A stretch of DNA of 64,000 nucleotides from Phoenix dactylifera (taxonomy: Eukaryota > Streptophyta > Magnoliopsida > Arecales > Arecaceae), in the NCBI RefSeq assembly GCF_009389715.1, contig NC_052401.1, positions 1,166,843-1,230,842 of the forward strand, written 5' to 3'. Below the pieces are notes generated by a model. It did not search any database. It worked only from the letters and a program-made list of their open reading frames with translations, and had not been told where the DNA came from. Both the position numbers and the translations under genes were made by a program. Every line of letters starts with the position of its first letter. Within the stretch, counting starts at the first letter, position 1. Below are positions 11,832-23,370 of this stretch, piece after piece.

Positions 11832-12660
11832 CACGGAGGCATGTGCTCGGAATCTCGAAACCACAGATGCATCTACTAAATCCCAACAGAAAATAAACCC
11901 ATCCTCAGACCCACCAGGAACATGTGCATCAGTGTTGGCCAGGTAGCAATCCATCTTGTAAGACTATGAAAAAGAAATTCACAGTAAACAGCAGTATCAC
12001 ACCACTGCGAAAGCAGCATAAACCTTAACAGCACCGGGCAACTGAAAAGAGAGAGAAGGGGCGCTGGAGGGAGGGGGTGGATGGAAAGTAAACACTGAAG
12101 TAACAAGATCAGTGGATGACATGACAACAAAATAAACTACAGAACGTGTCTGTCAAACCTTGCAGGTATGCCCCTTGTATTCTTGCAAAAGTTCCCCGGT
12201 GGACCTAATAATAGAAGCAAATCATAAATAAGCATGTATGAGATATATCTCAATTTTCTAGGAGATAGTGAAGGATATTACCTGTCCAGCAGACGTAGGG
12301 TAGAATCCAAGCAACTTGGTAAGACACAGTTATCATCATTCGATAATGAGACACAGTTCACAGACTGCCCCAAGTTGTCAACAAGTTCTCTAGTACATGG
12401 AATTGAAAGAAACCTTTAGAACAACATCCAAAGTGAAATAAACTTTATACTGGATAAACAGCCTTTTTTAAACAGAAATATATCTTATTGTAGTAGTGGG
12501 GCTTGACCATACTCACCTACCCAATCCGAATGTCAAATGTGCGAATGGTCCCATCAACGCTTACAGCAATAATTTCAGTTTTTGTCAAACAGAGAGACAT
12601 TACACTGTCTTGACTCTTGAAATGGCAGTCCCAAACGATCCTACCATTTTGGCATTCCGA
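11832..12660 (-). pseudogene. WDR83: WDR83 internal exons (blades 3-6), incomplete
   Basis: Four exons read in order on the minus strand. About 12640-12521 encodes WDC, a deletion, then DSVMSLCLTKTEIIAVSVDG and TIRTFDIRIG. Exon 12389-12282 (108 nt) encodes VDNLGQSVNCVSLSNDDNC and SCLDSTLRLLDR. Exon 12204-12159 encodes STGELLQEYKGHTCK. Exon 11963-11832 (132 nt) encodes TDAHVPGGSEDGFIFCWDL and VDASVVSRFRAHASV. Splice borders are GT-AG here. The first exon has lost the STEPIQIIDTF-like piece of the blade. The 5' exons lie on the wrong side and the final exon was not found, so this is a rearranged pseudogene block. Copy 2 keeps the last three exons at 28969-29455. Confidence 0.85.
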
Positions 12661-12740
12661 ACGTCTCGCAACGTTAGAGACTTTTCGCTTTCCCAAACTC
12701 TTCCTCTCCGACTCCAATTACCAACACTACTCCTCCCATC

Positions 12741-12750
12741 TATAAATATG
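12741..12750 (+). promoter_or_regulatory. TATA box of the EC1 pseudogene
   Basis: tataaatatg lies 83 bases before the EC1 start codon, in a pyrimidine-rich GC-poor context, well placed for a core promoter. The pseudogene was therefore duplicated or moved as genomic DNA rather than as a retro-copy. Confidence 0.55.
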
Positions 12751-12832
12751 CCCTGCCACAACCTTCCTTACCCTCACACCATCATGTATGCCGCTCCCTT
12801 TGCTTGAAAAAGCTTTTAGGAGATCCACAAAC

Positions 12833-13276
12833 ATGTCGCCCGTTCAAAAGCTTGCCCTCTCATTCGTGATCGCATGCCTCATTGGGCTTGCTAATGCCCG
12901 CGAGCTCTCCTCCATGGAACCTGCCATTAGCCCTCTCGAGGCCCGGATTGCCTCCAACGAGGGCTAGTGGACTGCTGGAACGCACTGCTGGAGCTGAAAT
13001 CATGCACCGGCGAGATCTTGCTCTTCTTCATGAACGGCGAGTCGTACCTGGGAGTCGACTGCTGCCGCGCCATCCAAGTCATCACCCGCCAGTGCTGGAC
13101 CACGATGCTCCAGTCCCTCGGCTTCACTCCCTAGGAGGGCGACATTCTCAGAGGATACTGCGATGCCGAGGCCGCTCCTCCTCCTTTCGCCGTTGTGTCA
13201 CTGCATCCCCACTCCACGTCGTCTCCCTCTGTGGCCGAAGCCGCACTCGCGTTTGCCGGTCCGGCGGCGGCCTAGC
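12833..13276 (+). pseudogene. EC1: Egg-cell-secreted protein EC1, frameshifted
   Basis: EC1 proteins are small Cys-rich proteins (prolamin-like domain) secreted by the egg cell that activate sperm at double fertilisation. The ATG at 12833 opens a signal peptide (KLALSFVIACLIGLANA) and REL...EARIASNEG, then stops at TAG 12965 because of a small indel. Shifting frame restores LVDCWNALLELKSCTGEILL, FFMNGESYLGVDCCRAI, ITRQCWTTMLQSLGFTP and EGDILRGYCDAEAAPPP, with the six Cys of the family. A second in-frame TAG sits at 13132, just before EGDILRGYC. The frame ends at TAG 13276 after an Ala/Pro-rich tail. Two independent lesions make it a pseudogene. It lies only in copy 1; a partial inverted relative is at 20276-20457. 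Confidence 0.88.
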
Positions 13277-14095
13277 GCTTCACTGGGCTTCCGTTTCCAC
13301 GAGCGATGGGGAGGGTCCTTCGATATCAGTCATGCTTCTTTGTTTACTCTCATCATGTCCTGATGTTAAAAAGTTCTGCATTGTCTACTGTTGTCATGGC
13401 TTCAATAATTTAATAAGATCGTCCTATTTCTCATTAAAGTCTTTTGGAGGTTGATAACACGATTAGCGTCATAGCTTGGGCTTGCTGCATCATATTTTAC
13501 TAAAGCTTGTATATTTCTGCTGCTTTGAGGATATTCTTCTTATTCATGCAATTGAAGGACAATATGGAGTAATTTACTACATCAGGAATGGATGAAAAGA
13601 ATTTATACGCTAGCAAGAAGGATAAAAAACAAGCTAAGAAGGAATGTTATTGGTACCATGAGTCAACTTAATCAAGTAATGCAACTGATGTGTTTAATTG
13701 CATAAGTCATGATCAGCAGTGAAAAGTTAATTTGGAAATAAGGCTACTGTTTACATAGAAGGTTGATTATGCAGTTCAGATTTCCTTAAATCAACTTCTT
13801 GTCAATGTAAGTTCTCTAACAAAATAGCAAGGATGACATTGCAAGCATCCAAAATATTATGTTATTCGGACCACAATTTCAGGGTTGAACATTCAACTAA
13901 CTGGAGTTAGCATGTAGAGACAAGTGTGTTATAGAATTTCCATATTGAAATGTTATATTCACATTTTTTTCCCTTGCTTCTCACCAGTTTCTTTTTTGCT
14001 TCTACTTCTACAGGAAGAATAGAAGTGACAGGGGATATGCAAAATTTAAGAAAAATTAATAACTGACAGCAGTCGCCTAAATATTTTAGGTCAGG
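13277..14095. other. EC1 3' flank, no gene seen
   Basis: AT-rich DNA, probably the decayed 3' UTR of EC1 followed by intergenic or intronic DNA of the MSL fragment. The frames at 13163-13454 are continuations of the EC1 exon in wrong frames. Confidence 0.4.
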
Positions 14096-14930
14096 AAAGT
14101 ATTAATTCTTATTCTTACCCTATTATCCTTTCCCTCATTATAGCGAGTTTCTCCACCGGAGTTGCAACATGAACACAGAAGTCAATTGCATCCCCCATTC
14201 TGGGCTTCGATAGAAATTGCCAATGTATTTGGTAGCCAGTACACTGTTCGGATAAATTATCTTCTGGTTGTCATACCTCAGAAAAATTGTTGTCAATATA
14301 TTCATCTCCTCAACAATCATCTGAAAATTAGAAAAATTAATTCCAGTAACTCATGTATAAGAATTGAAACAAAGCCACCAGACCCGTTTGGTTCCTTTTA
14401 CCTGGACACAATCCACTTCACAACGATCACCCACATCAAAGGGGTGGGTGCATCACAAACAAGAAAATGATAGCTTCAAAGACTGTCTTCAAAGTGTTAC
14501 CAAAAACAAATACCGCCAATAAAACCTGAGAACTAATGAGATAAAAGAAATGGGTGATTTCAAGGCCCAGAGAGCAAATATGATGATGCCCACAATTATG
14601 TTTGCCATTTGGTGGAGTTTGTTCACTGCAGTTTTTGTCATTCAGTGTCAAAGAAAGGGCTCTGCGTTCTCCGAATGCATTAATCTGCAGTCCAGGCAAC
14701 AAAATGTTACACCATCTGTGCCAAGTCTTAAGAATATTTAACACACTGAGATCTTGTGAAGCGCAATAGCAAGATATCATTACCACCCAATTCTTGAGAG
14801 ACTTCCTGCTAACCCTTTGTTTTTCTTGAGCTCCTTCAAAAAAGCTCATTGTCTTCTGAGCTTCATCTTCCCTCATGAATCGCATAAGGTCCTCCAAATA
14901 GATATACCTGAAAATTACACCTCAACCATG
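14096..14930 (-). pseudogene. MSL: MscS-like (MSL) mechanosensitive channel fragment
   Basis: Three exon remnants of a plasma-membrane MSL4-10-type channel read on the minus strand. The first, near 14923-14785, encodes YIYLEDLMRFMREDEAQKT and SRKSLKNWV. The second, near 14700-14403, encodes ERRALSLTLNDK, then a membrane helix in a shifted frame (ANIIVGIIIFALW), then LLAVFVFGNTLKTVFEAIIF and LFVMHP. The third, near 14320-14096, encodes MIVEEMNILTTIFLRYDNQK and IIYPNSVLATKYIGNFYRSP. Frameshifts occur after the LTLNDK motif, inside MHP-FDVGD and after YRSP, and the N-terminal two thirds is missing. It is a pseudogene fragment, present only in copy 1. Confidence 0.85.
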
Positions 14931-15209
14931 TTATTGATGAATTAACAGATGACTGCCGGATAAGACAAGGAACAAACTAAAATTTGGAAAGATACTAGCA
15001 AACTTTCTACCTGTGCTTCCTGAAAAACATTTACATTACATTTTCTTCCATGTGTAAAATTTTAGGAACCATATGAGGAACTTACAAGAATTTAACCCGT
15101 GGCTTCTTTCGACTTGACTCCATGATCGAACCGAATCCGGGTTAACAGCAAGCCTGATAGATGTTGTCCATGAGGAAAAGGGGAAAAAAAACTGACCTAA
15201 AGATTGGCA

Positions 15210-16240
15210 TCTCATCGATCAAAAGGCGTCATCGCTGGCATGCGGACGCGGGCGTGGACGGCCACGGTAGTTAACGAAGAGGCGGGACCCTTCCTCCCCC
15301 ACGGACGGCGATCCATGAGCTCAGGCTTGGTTCCAAGAAACCCCGTCGCCATCGGAAACGCCGTCACCTGGATCCCTTTCGGCGGACTCCCTTCAGGAGA
15401 CACGATCCCCGTAGGACTCGCCACAGGAGAACTCATCGTCGTCCCTTCTGGGGGATACCCTCCCAGATGCATGATCTCCCCGGTAATCGGAGCCTCGATC
15501 GCCGAAGATATCCCTCTGGGCGCGACTCCGGGCTCCATTGGCGGCTAAATTCCGTCCAGATTGGACGGGGGAACCACCGCCGGAAACGTGGATCTCGATC
15601 CCGGATCGGCGCCTCCGGCAACATTGGGAAGAGCTTCGCTATCGGAGACGGCGCCGGAGCTGGCGTATCCGGCGGATCAGGGACGGGTACGGAAGGAGAT
15701 GGAGATCGGGCGGTCTTGGGGGAGGAACGGGTCTGCCAGAGGCCTTGTGGCGGTGGAGGGCGAGGACGACGTTCCAGACGACGGCGATGGCGAAGTCGGC
15801 GATCGGGGGCTGGCGGTGGCGGGCGAGATGTCGCGGTGGGGAACGACGGTGGGGAGGGAGGTAGGGCGGGAAGCGGGAGGCGGCGGAGGGCGGACGTCGG
15901 CGGCGGCGGAGGGCGACGTGGTCGCGGAGAGAGCGGACGTCGGCGGCGGCGGAGGCGCAAAGAGGACAAAGTCGGTGGGGGCGAATAGGGTGTGGGAGGA
16001 GTTGAGGCGGAGGAGGTCAAAACGAAGGTCGGAGGCGGCGATGGCGTCGCCAAAGAACTGGTAACCGCGCGACCGGAGGGCGGAGATGGTGGCGTCGAGC
16101 TCTCGATCGGAGATTCAGTCCCCCCGGCGGGCGAATAGCGAGAGGAGCAGTACGGCGAGGAGGAGCGGGTGGTTTGTGGTCGCCGTTGGTGAGGGAGAGC
16201 GGGAGGAGAGAGAGGAGAGGAGAGTTCTTGATTTCTGGGA
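15210..16240 (-). pseudogene. Fasciclin-like gene remnant, copy 1
   Basis: On the minus strand a signal-peptide-like stretch (NHPLLLAVLLLSLFARRGD) is followed directly by TGA (16117-16115), then in the same frame ISDRELDATISALRSRGY, QFFGDAIAASDLRFDLLRLN and SSHTLFAPTDFVLFA. The last part matches the H1 motif of a FAS1 (fasciclin) domain, as in fasciclin-like cell-wall proteins. Downstream DNA is very GC-rich with simple GGCGGC repeats, and no single frame carries the domain on. A TATA-like ttataaac lies upstream near 16256-16263, but no in-frame ATG precedes the signal peptide. The same stop occurs in copy 2, so it is older than the duplication. The family call is moderate. Confidence 0.5.
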
Positions 16241-16263
16241 GAAACAGGGATGCCGAGTTTATA

Positions 16264-17393
16264 AGGAGTAATTTCTTGGTGCAGATACGGGGTATTTGCG
16301 GAATTGCCATTGAGCCGTTGGCGGGAATGAGGCTCTGTTTTAAATCTTTGATATAGGGCCCGTGGGCCAAGTCTGGGCCAGCGGCTTCCATTGCACCACG
16401 GACGACGGCTTCCATTGCACTATGGACGAGAGCTGGTGCTCCTCAGTATTTAGTCTCAATGGTTGAGACATTGAATCGAAGTTTCACATGCCTCTTTCCT
16501 ACTAGCCTTCTAAGATCCTAATTAATGTTTATGTGTAGTTAAATCACCTGCCACCATTTAATTCATTGATCAATGGCGAATGATCGAAATGATCGAACAG
16601 ATGCTGTGCCCTTCATTTTCCGTTCTGTTGATTAGTGAGAATCACCTGAATCTCAATAGTGATTCGACCGGATAGAAACACAAATGGTGTGGATCCAAAT
16701 CCCATAATTACAAGAGTTAATCATTTTTTCTTTGCTTCGCAGTCTTCGATATTGATATTGATTTTTACATGAACCCTTCATTTTTTTTTTGGCGGGCGCG
16801 CAGGGGGTGGCGGGGGGGCACGGTGGGCCTTAAGTTGGAATATGAAATGATCACGGCATGCATCGCTTGTGGTTGGCAAGCCTGGCCCAAGAACTTTCGA
16901 AAAGCATCCCCAAAGAACCTAAATGATGCCATCCGGCAACGAGTTTACTTAGTCAGTTGACCAGACTGGCTCTAAATTCAATCTCTGGCTCAATGTCAAA
17001 AACACTAATTAGAATTATTAGTCCAGTCCACGAGAGACGGGACTGGAACCGGGCCCATTCTCGACAGGTATAAAAGTGGTGGTTTGATCGTTGAACCAAA
17101 AGGTCAAAATTAACAAGCCCTATTTATCATGGCGAGAAAAATACAAGGGCAATAAAACATAAAATATGCCTTTTAAAAGAACTTCGCATGAATATTTTGG
17201 ATCTATACTGTATCAAACTCATGAAAATATTCATCCGCAGGCACCCCCTTCAAAATTTCATCCTAAGGCGAGGGAAGATTATCCTCTTGCCGCTTCTGCC
17301 AAGTGCTTTCCGTAGGATAACCTCGCGAAACATGTTAACAACACAAGCAGTGCCAGATGCCAATGTGAACGAAATAAGCTCTTCGTCTTAACC
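16264..17393. other. Non-coding stretch, no gene seen
   Basis: Collinear with 30780-31854 of copy 2. It lies upstream of the fasciclin-like remnant and downstream of the MAK16 fragment. A G-rich insertion at about 16778-16835 is absent from copy 2. Confidence 0.4.
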
Positions 17394-17826
17394 TCACATA
17401 TGTGTCTTTTGTCTATCATCCACATCTTCACACGTTCAATCTGTCACCAATAAAGAATTGTTAGTCTATGTGTGAAGCAAATAAGGCCACTATTTTTCTG
17501 TGGTGGGTGCACCTACACTATCTTGATTCAGCTTCTTCCTCAACGCTGGGTTGTAGCCCCTCCATTTCAAGGACATTATTATATGCCTCAACGGGATAGT
17601 TGTATGTCACCATAAACACCTTTCTTGAGCCGTTCCAACAATTCATTCTCGATACTCTGGAAAAAAAAATCAAGAAATATTAACAGCGATGCAGCAAACA
17701 TGATCGCAAACTGAGTTACAGGAGGCTGTAAGGGGAAACCTTATCCAGAACTTCAGCCTTTTCCTCACTCCTAGCCTCTCTTTTCTTCTCTTTTCTAGGC
17801 ACTGTCATTATCTTCTCCCAACAAAC
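17394..17826 (-). pseudogene. MAK16: MAK16 3' fragment left by the duplication
   Basis: Three exon remnants match the intact gene at 31855-39113. Exon 9 (17394-17440) is 47 nt instead of 48, a frameshift. Exons 7 and 8 and the end of exon 6 are gone, because 1.44 kb is missing between about 17532 and 17533. Exon 6 remains at about 17533-17656 ([16 protein letters not shown]). Exon 5 remains at about 17740-17815 but lacks 10 nt, and its acceptor has changed from TATAG to TGTTG. Exons 1-4 lie beyond the duplication edge. The fragment cannot make MAK16. Confidence 0.9.
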
Positions 17827-20042
17827 AAAAAGAAACTACCAACAATGTTAGTATTTAAGGGGAAAAAGAAGTTGCACCAGAAGAGTAACACTGCATAATC
17901 ACATTGTACAAACAATTAAAACTAAATAATAAGAATTCTGGTGATTGTCACAACTGACAAACTTAAGCTACATACCAATATACCACCTACAGCACTACTA
18001 CTATAAAATAATAAAGATGACCTGACAAATCTTTTCAGCAGCATATTTTATGTCATGGATTCACAGTGATCTGTGATGAGAAAAAAAGTGCTGCTGGCAA
18101 GAAATAAAGGTAGACATCAAACCAGAGTTTTTCTGGCAATAATATGGAGATGATGTAGGCCTCAGATCGCGATTGCTTAAAATTTTCCCTCAACCAAGAG
18201 TTTCAGGATCTGTCATCCAGGGTTCCTTCGAATAAGTTGGGTTGACAAAGCTTTTATCTCAAGTTCATATAATGTGATCACTAATTCTTTCGAGAATGTT
18301 TGACATGCAGGAATCTTGTGTTGAAATTCATGGGGAAAAGAAAGAGATTTTATGTAAGGTGGAAAAGTGGAAGCTTATGATGGACTAAACATTGTTATTA
18401 TTGATCACGAGCTTCCCATCTTGAAATTTTTGCTGATTACTCAAAATTTCACATGTTCCTCCAGACGTTTGATATGAAATAGGAAATCTGTGTTTGTTGA
18501 ATTTTATATCCAATGGCACAAGATGGCATAGCAGGTTGCAGGTTAAAAGCCTCAAAATGCTAAGTAAGTTATGTGATGGATTAGGCCAGTTACATTGGAC
18601 TCATGTATCATGCTTCTAGGATACGTATTTTCCTCATAACCGAGGGGCCTGAAGTCGAGCGCAGTTGGAAGTGGGTACTTCTAACTGTTTGTTTTTATGT
18701 AACAAGCCCGAACACTAAAATATAAGTTTCCCATCCACCCAAAAAGGCAAAAGTTTTTTTTTTGTTGTTTGAGAAAGAGAGGGGGGAGTGGATAAGCAAA
18801 AATTTAATGCAAATTTAATGCTCTCCCACTCGCTCCGTCCTTTGAAATGAACCATTTAAGTGAATAATATACTGACCATTACTGTATATAATCTAACGAT
18901 GTATGTGGGAAAAATTGCGCATCCTATGCACCAATTTCGTGCAAAAGAAACAGCTGAAGTGGCAATAACTTGACTTCAGTACAGTGAAACAAGCATCTGA
19001 TTAGAACCCAAGTTCAGACATGTCAGACACTTACAAGCAAACAAATGTGCCCCTAGAGTATCTCAGCATCATTTCGGACATGGCATTCATGCCTTTTGTG
19101 AGCACAACTTTTCTGTAAAGTGTTTGAAATCACCATGAGTTTTCAAATGAAAGGTATTTCAACTACAAAATGGGAAGCACAAACTCATGTTTAAAGAAGT
19201 GCATCGTACTGATTCAGAATGATATCATGACCAGATAGTTCACGCCCAAGGCATCCACTTCAAGAAGAGAGTATGGGTCATCTTTTCGTTCAAATGCATG
19301 AAATTGAATTGATTATGATAAAACATGGTCAAGGAAGGTGCAATGCAAGAAGTTCAAGATGAAGACCGCTTAATCAGGTATTTGTTGAAGACTGAAGACA
19401 GGAGAACAAAGATTTGGGTTGAATATTGATAGATGAGGAGAAAAGAATGAAGGGGTATTTGAAGGGCACTAATTTGAGAACAGTATATGAATTCTGAAAA
19501 TGCCTAAATTATCACAAAAGAAGCCAGAAATCTGATACGCGAACTATAGATTGAATATTAGCACTACTTAGAGATCAAAGTGGTTTAAAAGATATGTCTA
19601 TGCATGACTCCAGGAAAAAATGGAAAGACGGTAATGAGAAAGAACATATAGTTGAGCATGCTGATGAGCAAGGAGTTGCGAAAGATAAAGAACACTTCAT
19701 CAAAATCAAAACTGGGAAGCAAACAATCTGTGGAGATCGGAAAGTAGGGCAATTTTCTATACCATGGAAGCATATCATAGGATCATAAACTTTTTCTCTT
19801 AGAGATATTGCCTGGAATAAACTTCAACAGAGACCAATATAGTTGGGCCATTCTTCATATCTTGGTCTAGAAGGGAAGACAATCTTGTAATGCAAGTACA
19901 TATACATAGAACATGGTGCTAACAAGTTTATGTTAAGATCCCATATCCAAACCCTATATTGAAAAAGAAATCGATGAAGAAATGAAGAATGGTCTATGTC
20001 AAAAAACCGTATGTACAATACACTGCTCACAGATGCACATAT
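17827..20042. other. Duplicate of MAK16 intron 4, no gene
   Basis: Collinear with 33740-36009, which is MAK16 intron 4 in copy 2. It includes a 64-codon frame at 19594-19788 (plus) that is also open in copy 2 at 35558-35752. I see no recognised domain. Confidence 0.6.
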
Positions 20043-20275
20043 AAGGTAAAATATTCTGCAATGATAAGACAACACATATATAAATCAGCATATGAACTAA
20101 AGTATCCATAATTAATTTAGATCCAAGACAAGACAAGTACATCAGTATAAGCCCAATCAAACTTTGTAGCAACGCTCAAGTAAACCCCACCAATGTAATT
20201 GGAAATAGGAGTGGCACCGGACTTATTCACATAAAGAAGCGGACTTGGGGATCCCAGGTACTTGGAGTCCCAGGC

Positions 20276-20457
20276 ACGACTCCCAGGTATGTCTCGCCGC
20301 TCATGAAGAAGAGCAAGATCTCGTTGGTGCATGATTTCAGGTCCCGCAGTGCATTCCAGCAGTCAACTAGCCCCCCGTTGGAGGTGATCCGGGCCTCGAA
20401 AGGGCTAATGGCGGGTTCCACGGAGGAGAGCTCGCGGGCATTGGCAAGCCCAACGAA
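20276..20457 (-). pseudogene. EC1: EC1 fragment fused to a WDR83 exon
   Basis: On the minus strand this encodes VGLANARELSSVEPAISPFE, ARITSNGGLVDCWNALRDLK and SCTNEILLFFMSGETYLGV, then diverges (VPGTPST). It lacks both the frameshift of the copy-1 EC1 and most of the mature domain. Its 5' end abuts, head to head, the WDR83 exon at 20456-20548 on the other strand, near caacgaagctatg. It has no start codon and no C-terminal half, so it is a fragment. Confidence 0.85.
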
Positions 20458-20548
20458 GCTATGCTCGTGCAGTGGAGATCGGCAGGTGTTCTTTTGGGAT
20501 ATCTCAACTGGCTGCCTCATTAGAAAATTCCGTAGTCATGATAGCAAG
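20456..20548 (+). pseudogene. WDR83: WDR83 exon 3, truncated at its 5' side
   Basis: Encodes KLCSCSGDRQVFFWDISTG and CLIRKFRSHDSK with the WD blade Trp intact, followed by a GTTAGG donor. The acceptor and first codons are replaced by the EC1 fragment. It forms the outer end of the left palindrome arm in copy 2. Confidence 0.8.
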
Positions 20549-22419
20549 GTTAGGTTTCTACTTTTTCTTCTTATTTTGTGAATTATACTATTTTTTCTTT
20601 CCAGGACTTAAGATATGTGAGAGATAAATGCATCATCCTGATTGATCTCATTTCACATATATTCTCCTTCAACATGGCATGGCACAAGATTATGTATATT
20701 CGATTAGTGCACACACAAACAGCTAAAATGGTTTTGCGTTATTATAACAGATGTCTAGGATATTAGAAATCTGGTCCACAAATGTTAGATATCCTATACT
20801 AGATTTTCTATATTCATGGTCTCTAGAAGTTCTTGCACTTAGATCTAGTTAAGAGCTATTTAATCTAAGTTTCATAAAATCATTTTCCAATATGAGTTAT
20901 TATACAATCACAGCATATACAGAATTATAAAAGACAGAAAATATGAAGTTAAAGGAGAAAGAATTAAATTTAACAAGGGGTATATTTAAATGGCGCTGAA
21001 TTTATGACATCACCAACAAAAAGGCAACAATAAAACTATATATAACCTTGGAATCGATCAAAAATATGGCAAAGAGTAAAGAAGGTGGCACAGAACATAC
21101 TAAGATTCGTACAAAATGTATGCTAGCAATTGGAGGAGAAGAGGATTGAAATTTAGTTTGTTTTCCTTTTTTTATTCAAGTAAGCAATAGCTTACCCAAG
21201 AATGCCACTAATTTATGAAAAACTAGTTAAAGTACACTGTAGAACATGGTTATCTAAATTAAATGCTTCATGGTAACCTCCATTCTGGGTCAAAATATCT
21301 TGATTTGTAGTCACAATGTAAACCTAAAGTCTGCCAAAAATGTTATTGTCAAATTTTAAATTTGGTCACCCACGACTGAACTAAAATCAACAATAGAATA
21401 ATAATATTAAAGCATAAAGAATTCAAGTTTAGGAAACCGTCACAATATTGAGTTGTGAAAGCAAAATCAGATTTATCACTTCACTGGAAAAATGGAAGCA
21501 AGTTCCAATAGTGACATAGGCAAAGCAGCAAATTAAATAATTCGGAAATATAAAAAGTTCTACAAAAAATAGAAACAACGATAAAATCCCCAAGGAAAAT
21601 TAACACAACTAGACAACCATGCTATGTTCCATAAAAATATCAAGTGTTTTAAGCAATATCAATTGAGCTAAGTAAGATGCATGCAATAGATCTCGCCAAT
21701 CAAGTGCCAAGTTTTCGTGCATATACATCAGACAATTCAAACTAACTCTGAGAATCTACAAGAAGCTCTCCGTTGTTTTAAAAATAGAAAGCATCCTCAA
21801 TAGCCTTGGACTGTGTTCAGGTTCAGCTTGATCCAATTACTTGAACTCTCCAGGAAGAAAAGTTCAAAGTGTAACGGTCTATCTACCACCACATTGTTCC
21901 ACCGAGGCAAAAGCATACGCACTTGGAGCCATTCCTTCCAAAAACTGCACTATGCAACACATCCCTAAGTCATTATTTATATAAACTGACCATCTAGTTA
22001 ATAACTGGACTCACTTGGCCTTGTTTCATTTAGACAAGAATCAGCTAAATCTGACACATTAAGATATATAAAAGTTAATTGAGCCGAAGCCAACTTCAAT
22101 TTAGCAAATAATAAACACTTCTTTTCTCTTAACTTTCTACTCTATGCTTTTGTTATTCTCTCTGACATCTGAAGGGTAAGACCCTTCAGCATCATTTTAT
22201 TATGTCAATGAAATAGATGGCTTACCACAATTTCTCCAATAGAAATTAACAAATAATGAAATTCAAGGTCTATGGACACTTGAATAAAATGAAAACTCAT
22301 CCCTGATATCAAGCACACCAGTCCTACCAATAAATTCCACAATTGCTAACAATTTACTTCTATTTTTTTTTTTTTTGAATATGAGTGAATTTGAATAGAG
22401 AAGTAGGAAAAATTTGTAC

Positions 22420-22530
22420 CTTTTTCTTTAAAAGGAGCAAGAAGTCATTTTCTAAAACTTGTTCTCGAAACTCATCAAGAACTGCCAACGGCACGTTACG
22501 AAACCCATTGGTCTCAACTAAGGAAGCCAT
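22420..22530 (-). pseudogene. Unidentified 37-codon exon, copy 2 left arm
   Basis: Open from ATG (MASLVETNGFRNVPLAVLDE, then FREQVLENDFLLLLKKK) to a GTACAA donor. It corresponds to 26033-26143 on the opposite arm. The parent gene is not recognised. Confidence 0.5.
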
Positions 22531-23370
22531 TTAAACTGGTAAAAAACGTTGACTGTGTTTTCTAATATGTTATGATGGAAGACTAGATTTTTCAATAAAG
22601 AAGGCTTTTCTTAATAAGGGAATGTGAATATTGCTGATTCTCAAGTTAATTATGATACGACCATGTTATCTTTCAGATAGATTTTTCTATTGTTGATATG
22701 TTAAAGAAAATTTTGAGTATTTCATGATTAGGGTGAGTTGATCATTGGTTAAATATGATCTAATTTTTTAAGAAACCAAATAAGTCATGTGTTAATTGTT
22801 CCCTCTTTATGATTTATAAATTTAAACTAAATTTAAATCTTTGTGGCATATTAAATCATGGTATCAATACTTTGCCTTATCGGACTTGCTCTTGTGAATT
22901 GTGCCCAATCATTTTCGAAATAGACCATTGGTGTTTAATGACCGTCATTACATGTTCATTTTGTGAATCACATTTCCAGCCATATAAAGATTTGATACTA
23001 ATAAGGTTGGTCATTATCTTTCGTGGATCAGCACTCTACTAGAATAATTGTATTAGATCCATTGTATTGGATCAATTTTATTTCAAGTTCTATCCCAAAT
23101 ACAATTGATTTAGTCGATCTTGTTGTGAATTGATCCCAATCCGATCTAGAGTGAACTTGCATCATTCTTAGATTTTAGCTAAACACTTATCTAGTGCTAA
23201 TCTTGCTAGTTTATATGAAATTTTTCATAATCGATCCAAAGTTATCTATCGCACTGATTTTGATCGAGGAGAATGAGATCTTAGATTTATGTTAATGGGT
23301 CGAGCATCTCTAAATTGAAGGCCTAGGTTCTTCAAATTTCGAGGACGAAGTTTTCTTATGGAGGGGAGAA

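Larger units (their letters stand above)
536..20045. repeat. Tandem segmental duplication, copy 1
   Basis: This 19.5-kb block is repeated head to tail by 20043-36009. The left edge (aaggtacaatattctg at 536) matches the sequence just after the junction (aaggtaaaatattctg at 20043). The right edge (cacatataag at 20036-20045) matches 36000-36009. The three sites share AAG, so the junction has 3 bp of microhomology. Collinear pairs include 600-720 with 20120-20240, 3315-11196 with 20456-28328, 11200-12485 with 28330-29552, 15112-17530 with 29554-31997 and 17533-20042 with 33447-36006. Copy 1 has about 2.2 kb at 730-2990 and about 2.6 kb at 12486-15111 that copy 2 lacks. Copy 1 also lacks about 1.44 kb that is present in copy 2 at 31998-33440. 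Substitutions and small indels are visible throughout, so the event is not brand new. Confidence 0.92.
20456..23370. repeat. Left arm of the palindrome, copy 2
   Basis: Inverse of 25190-28129 and collinear with 3315-6231. The outer 200 bases seen in copy 1 (WDR83 exon 2) are missing, cut off by the EC1 junction. It contains a short insertion near 23045-23075 (gatccattgtattggatc) that the copy-1 arms lack and the opposite arm of copy 2 shares. Confidence 0.88.

Noticed and set aside
11832-12660. Functional WDR83 on the minus strand
   Set aside because: The 5' exons lie on the wrong side in wrong order, one blade has a deletion, the last exon is absent and exon 3 has a stop at the key Trp.
15467-16064. 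Plus-strand 173- and 167-codon Arg/Gly-rich frames (also 29681-30575 in copy 2)
   Set aside because: Antisense shadows of the GC-rich fasciclin-like remnant; GGCGGC repeats keep all frames open.
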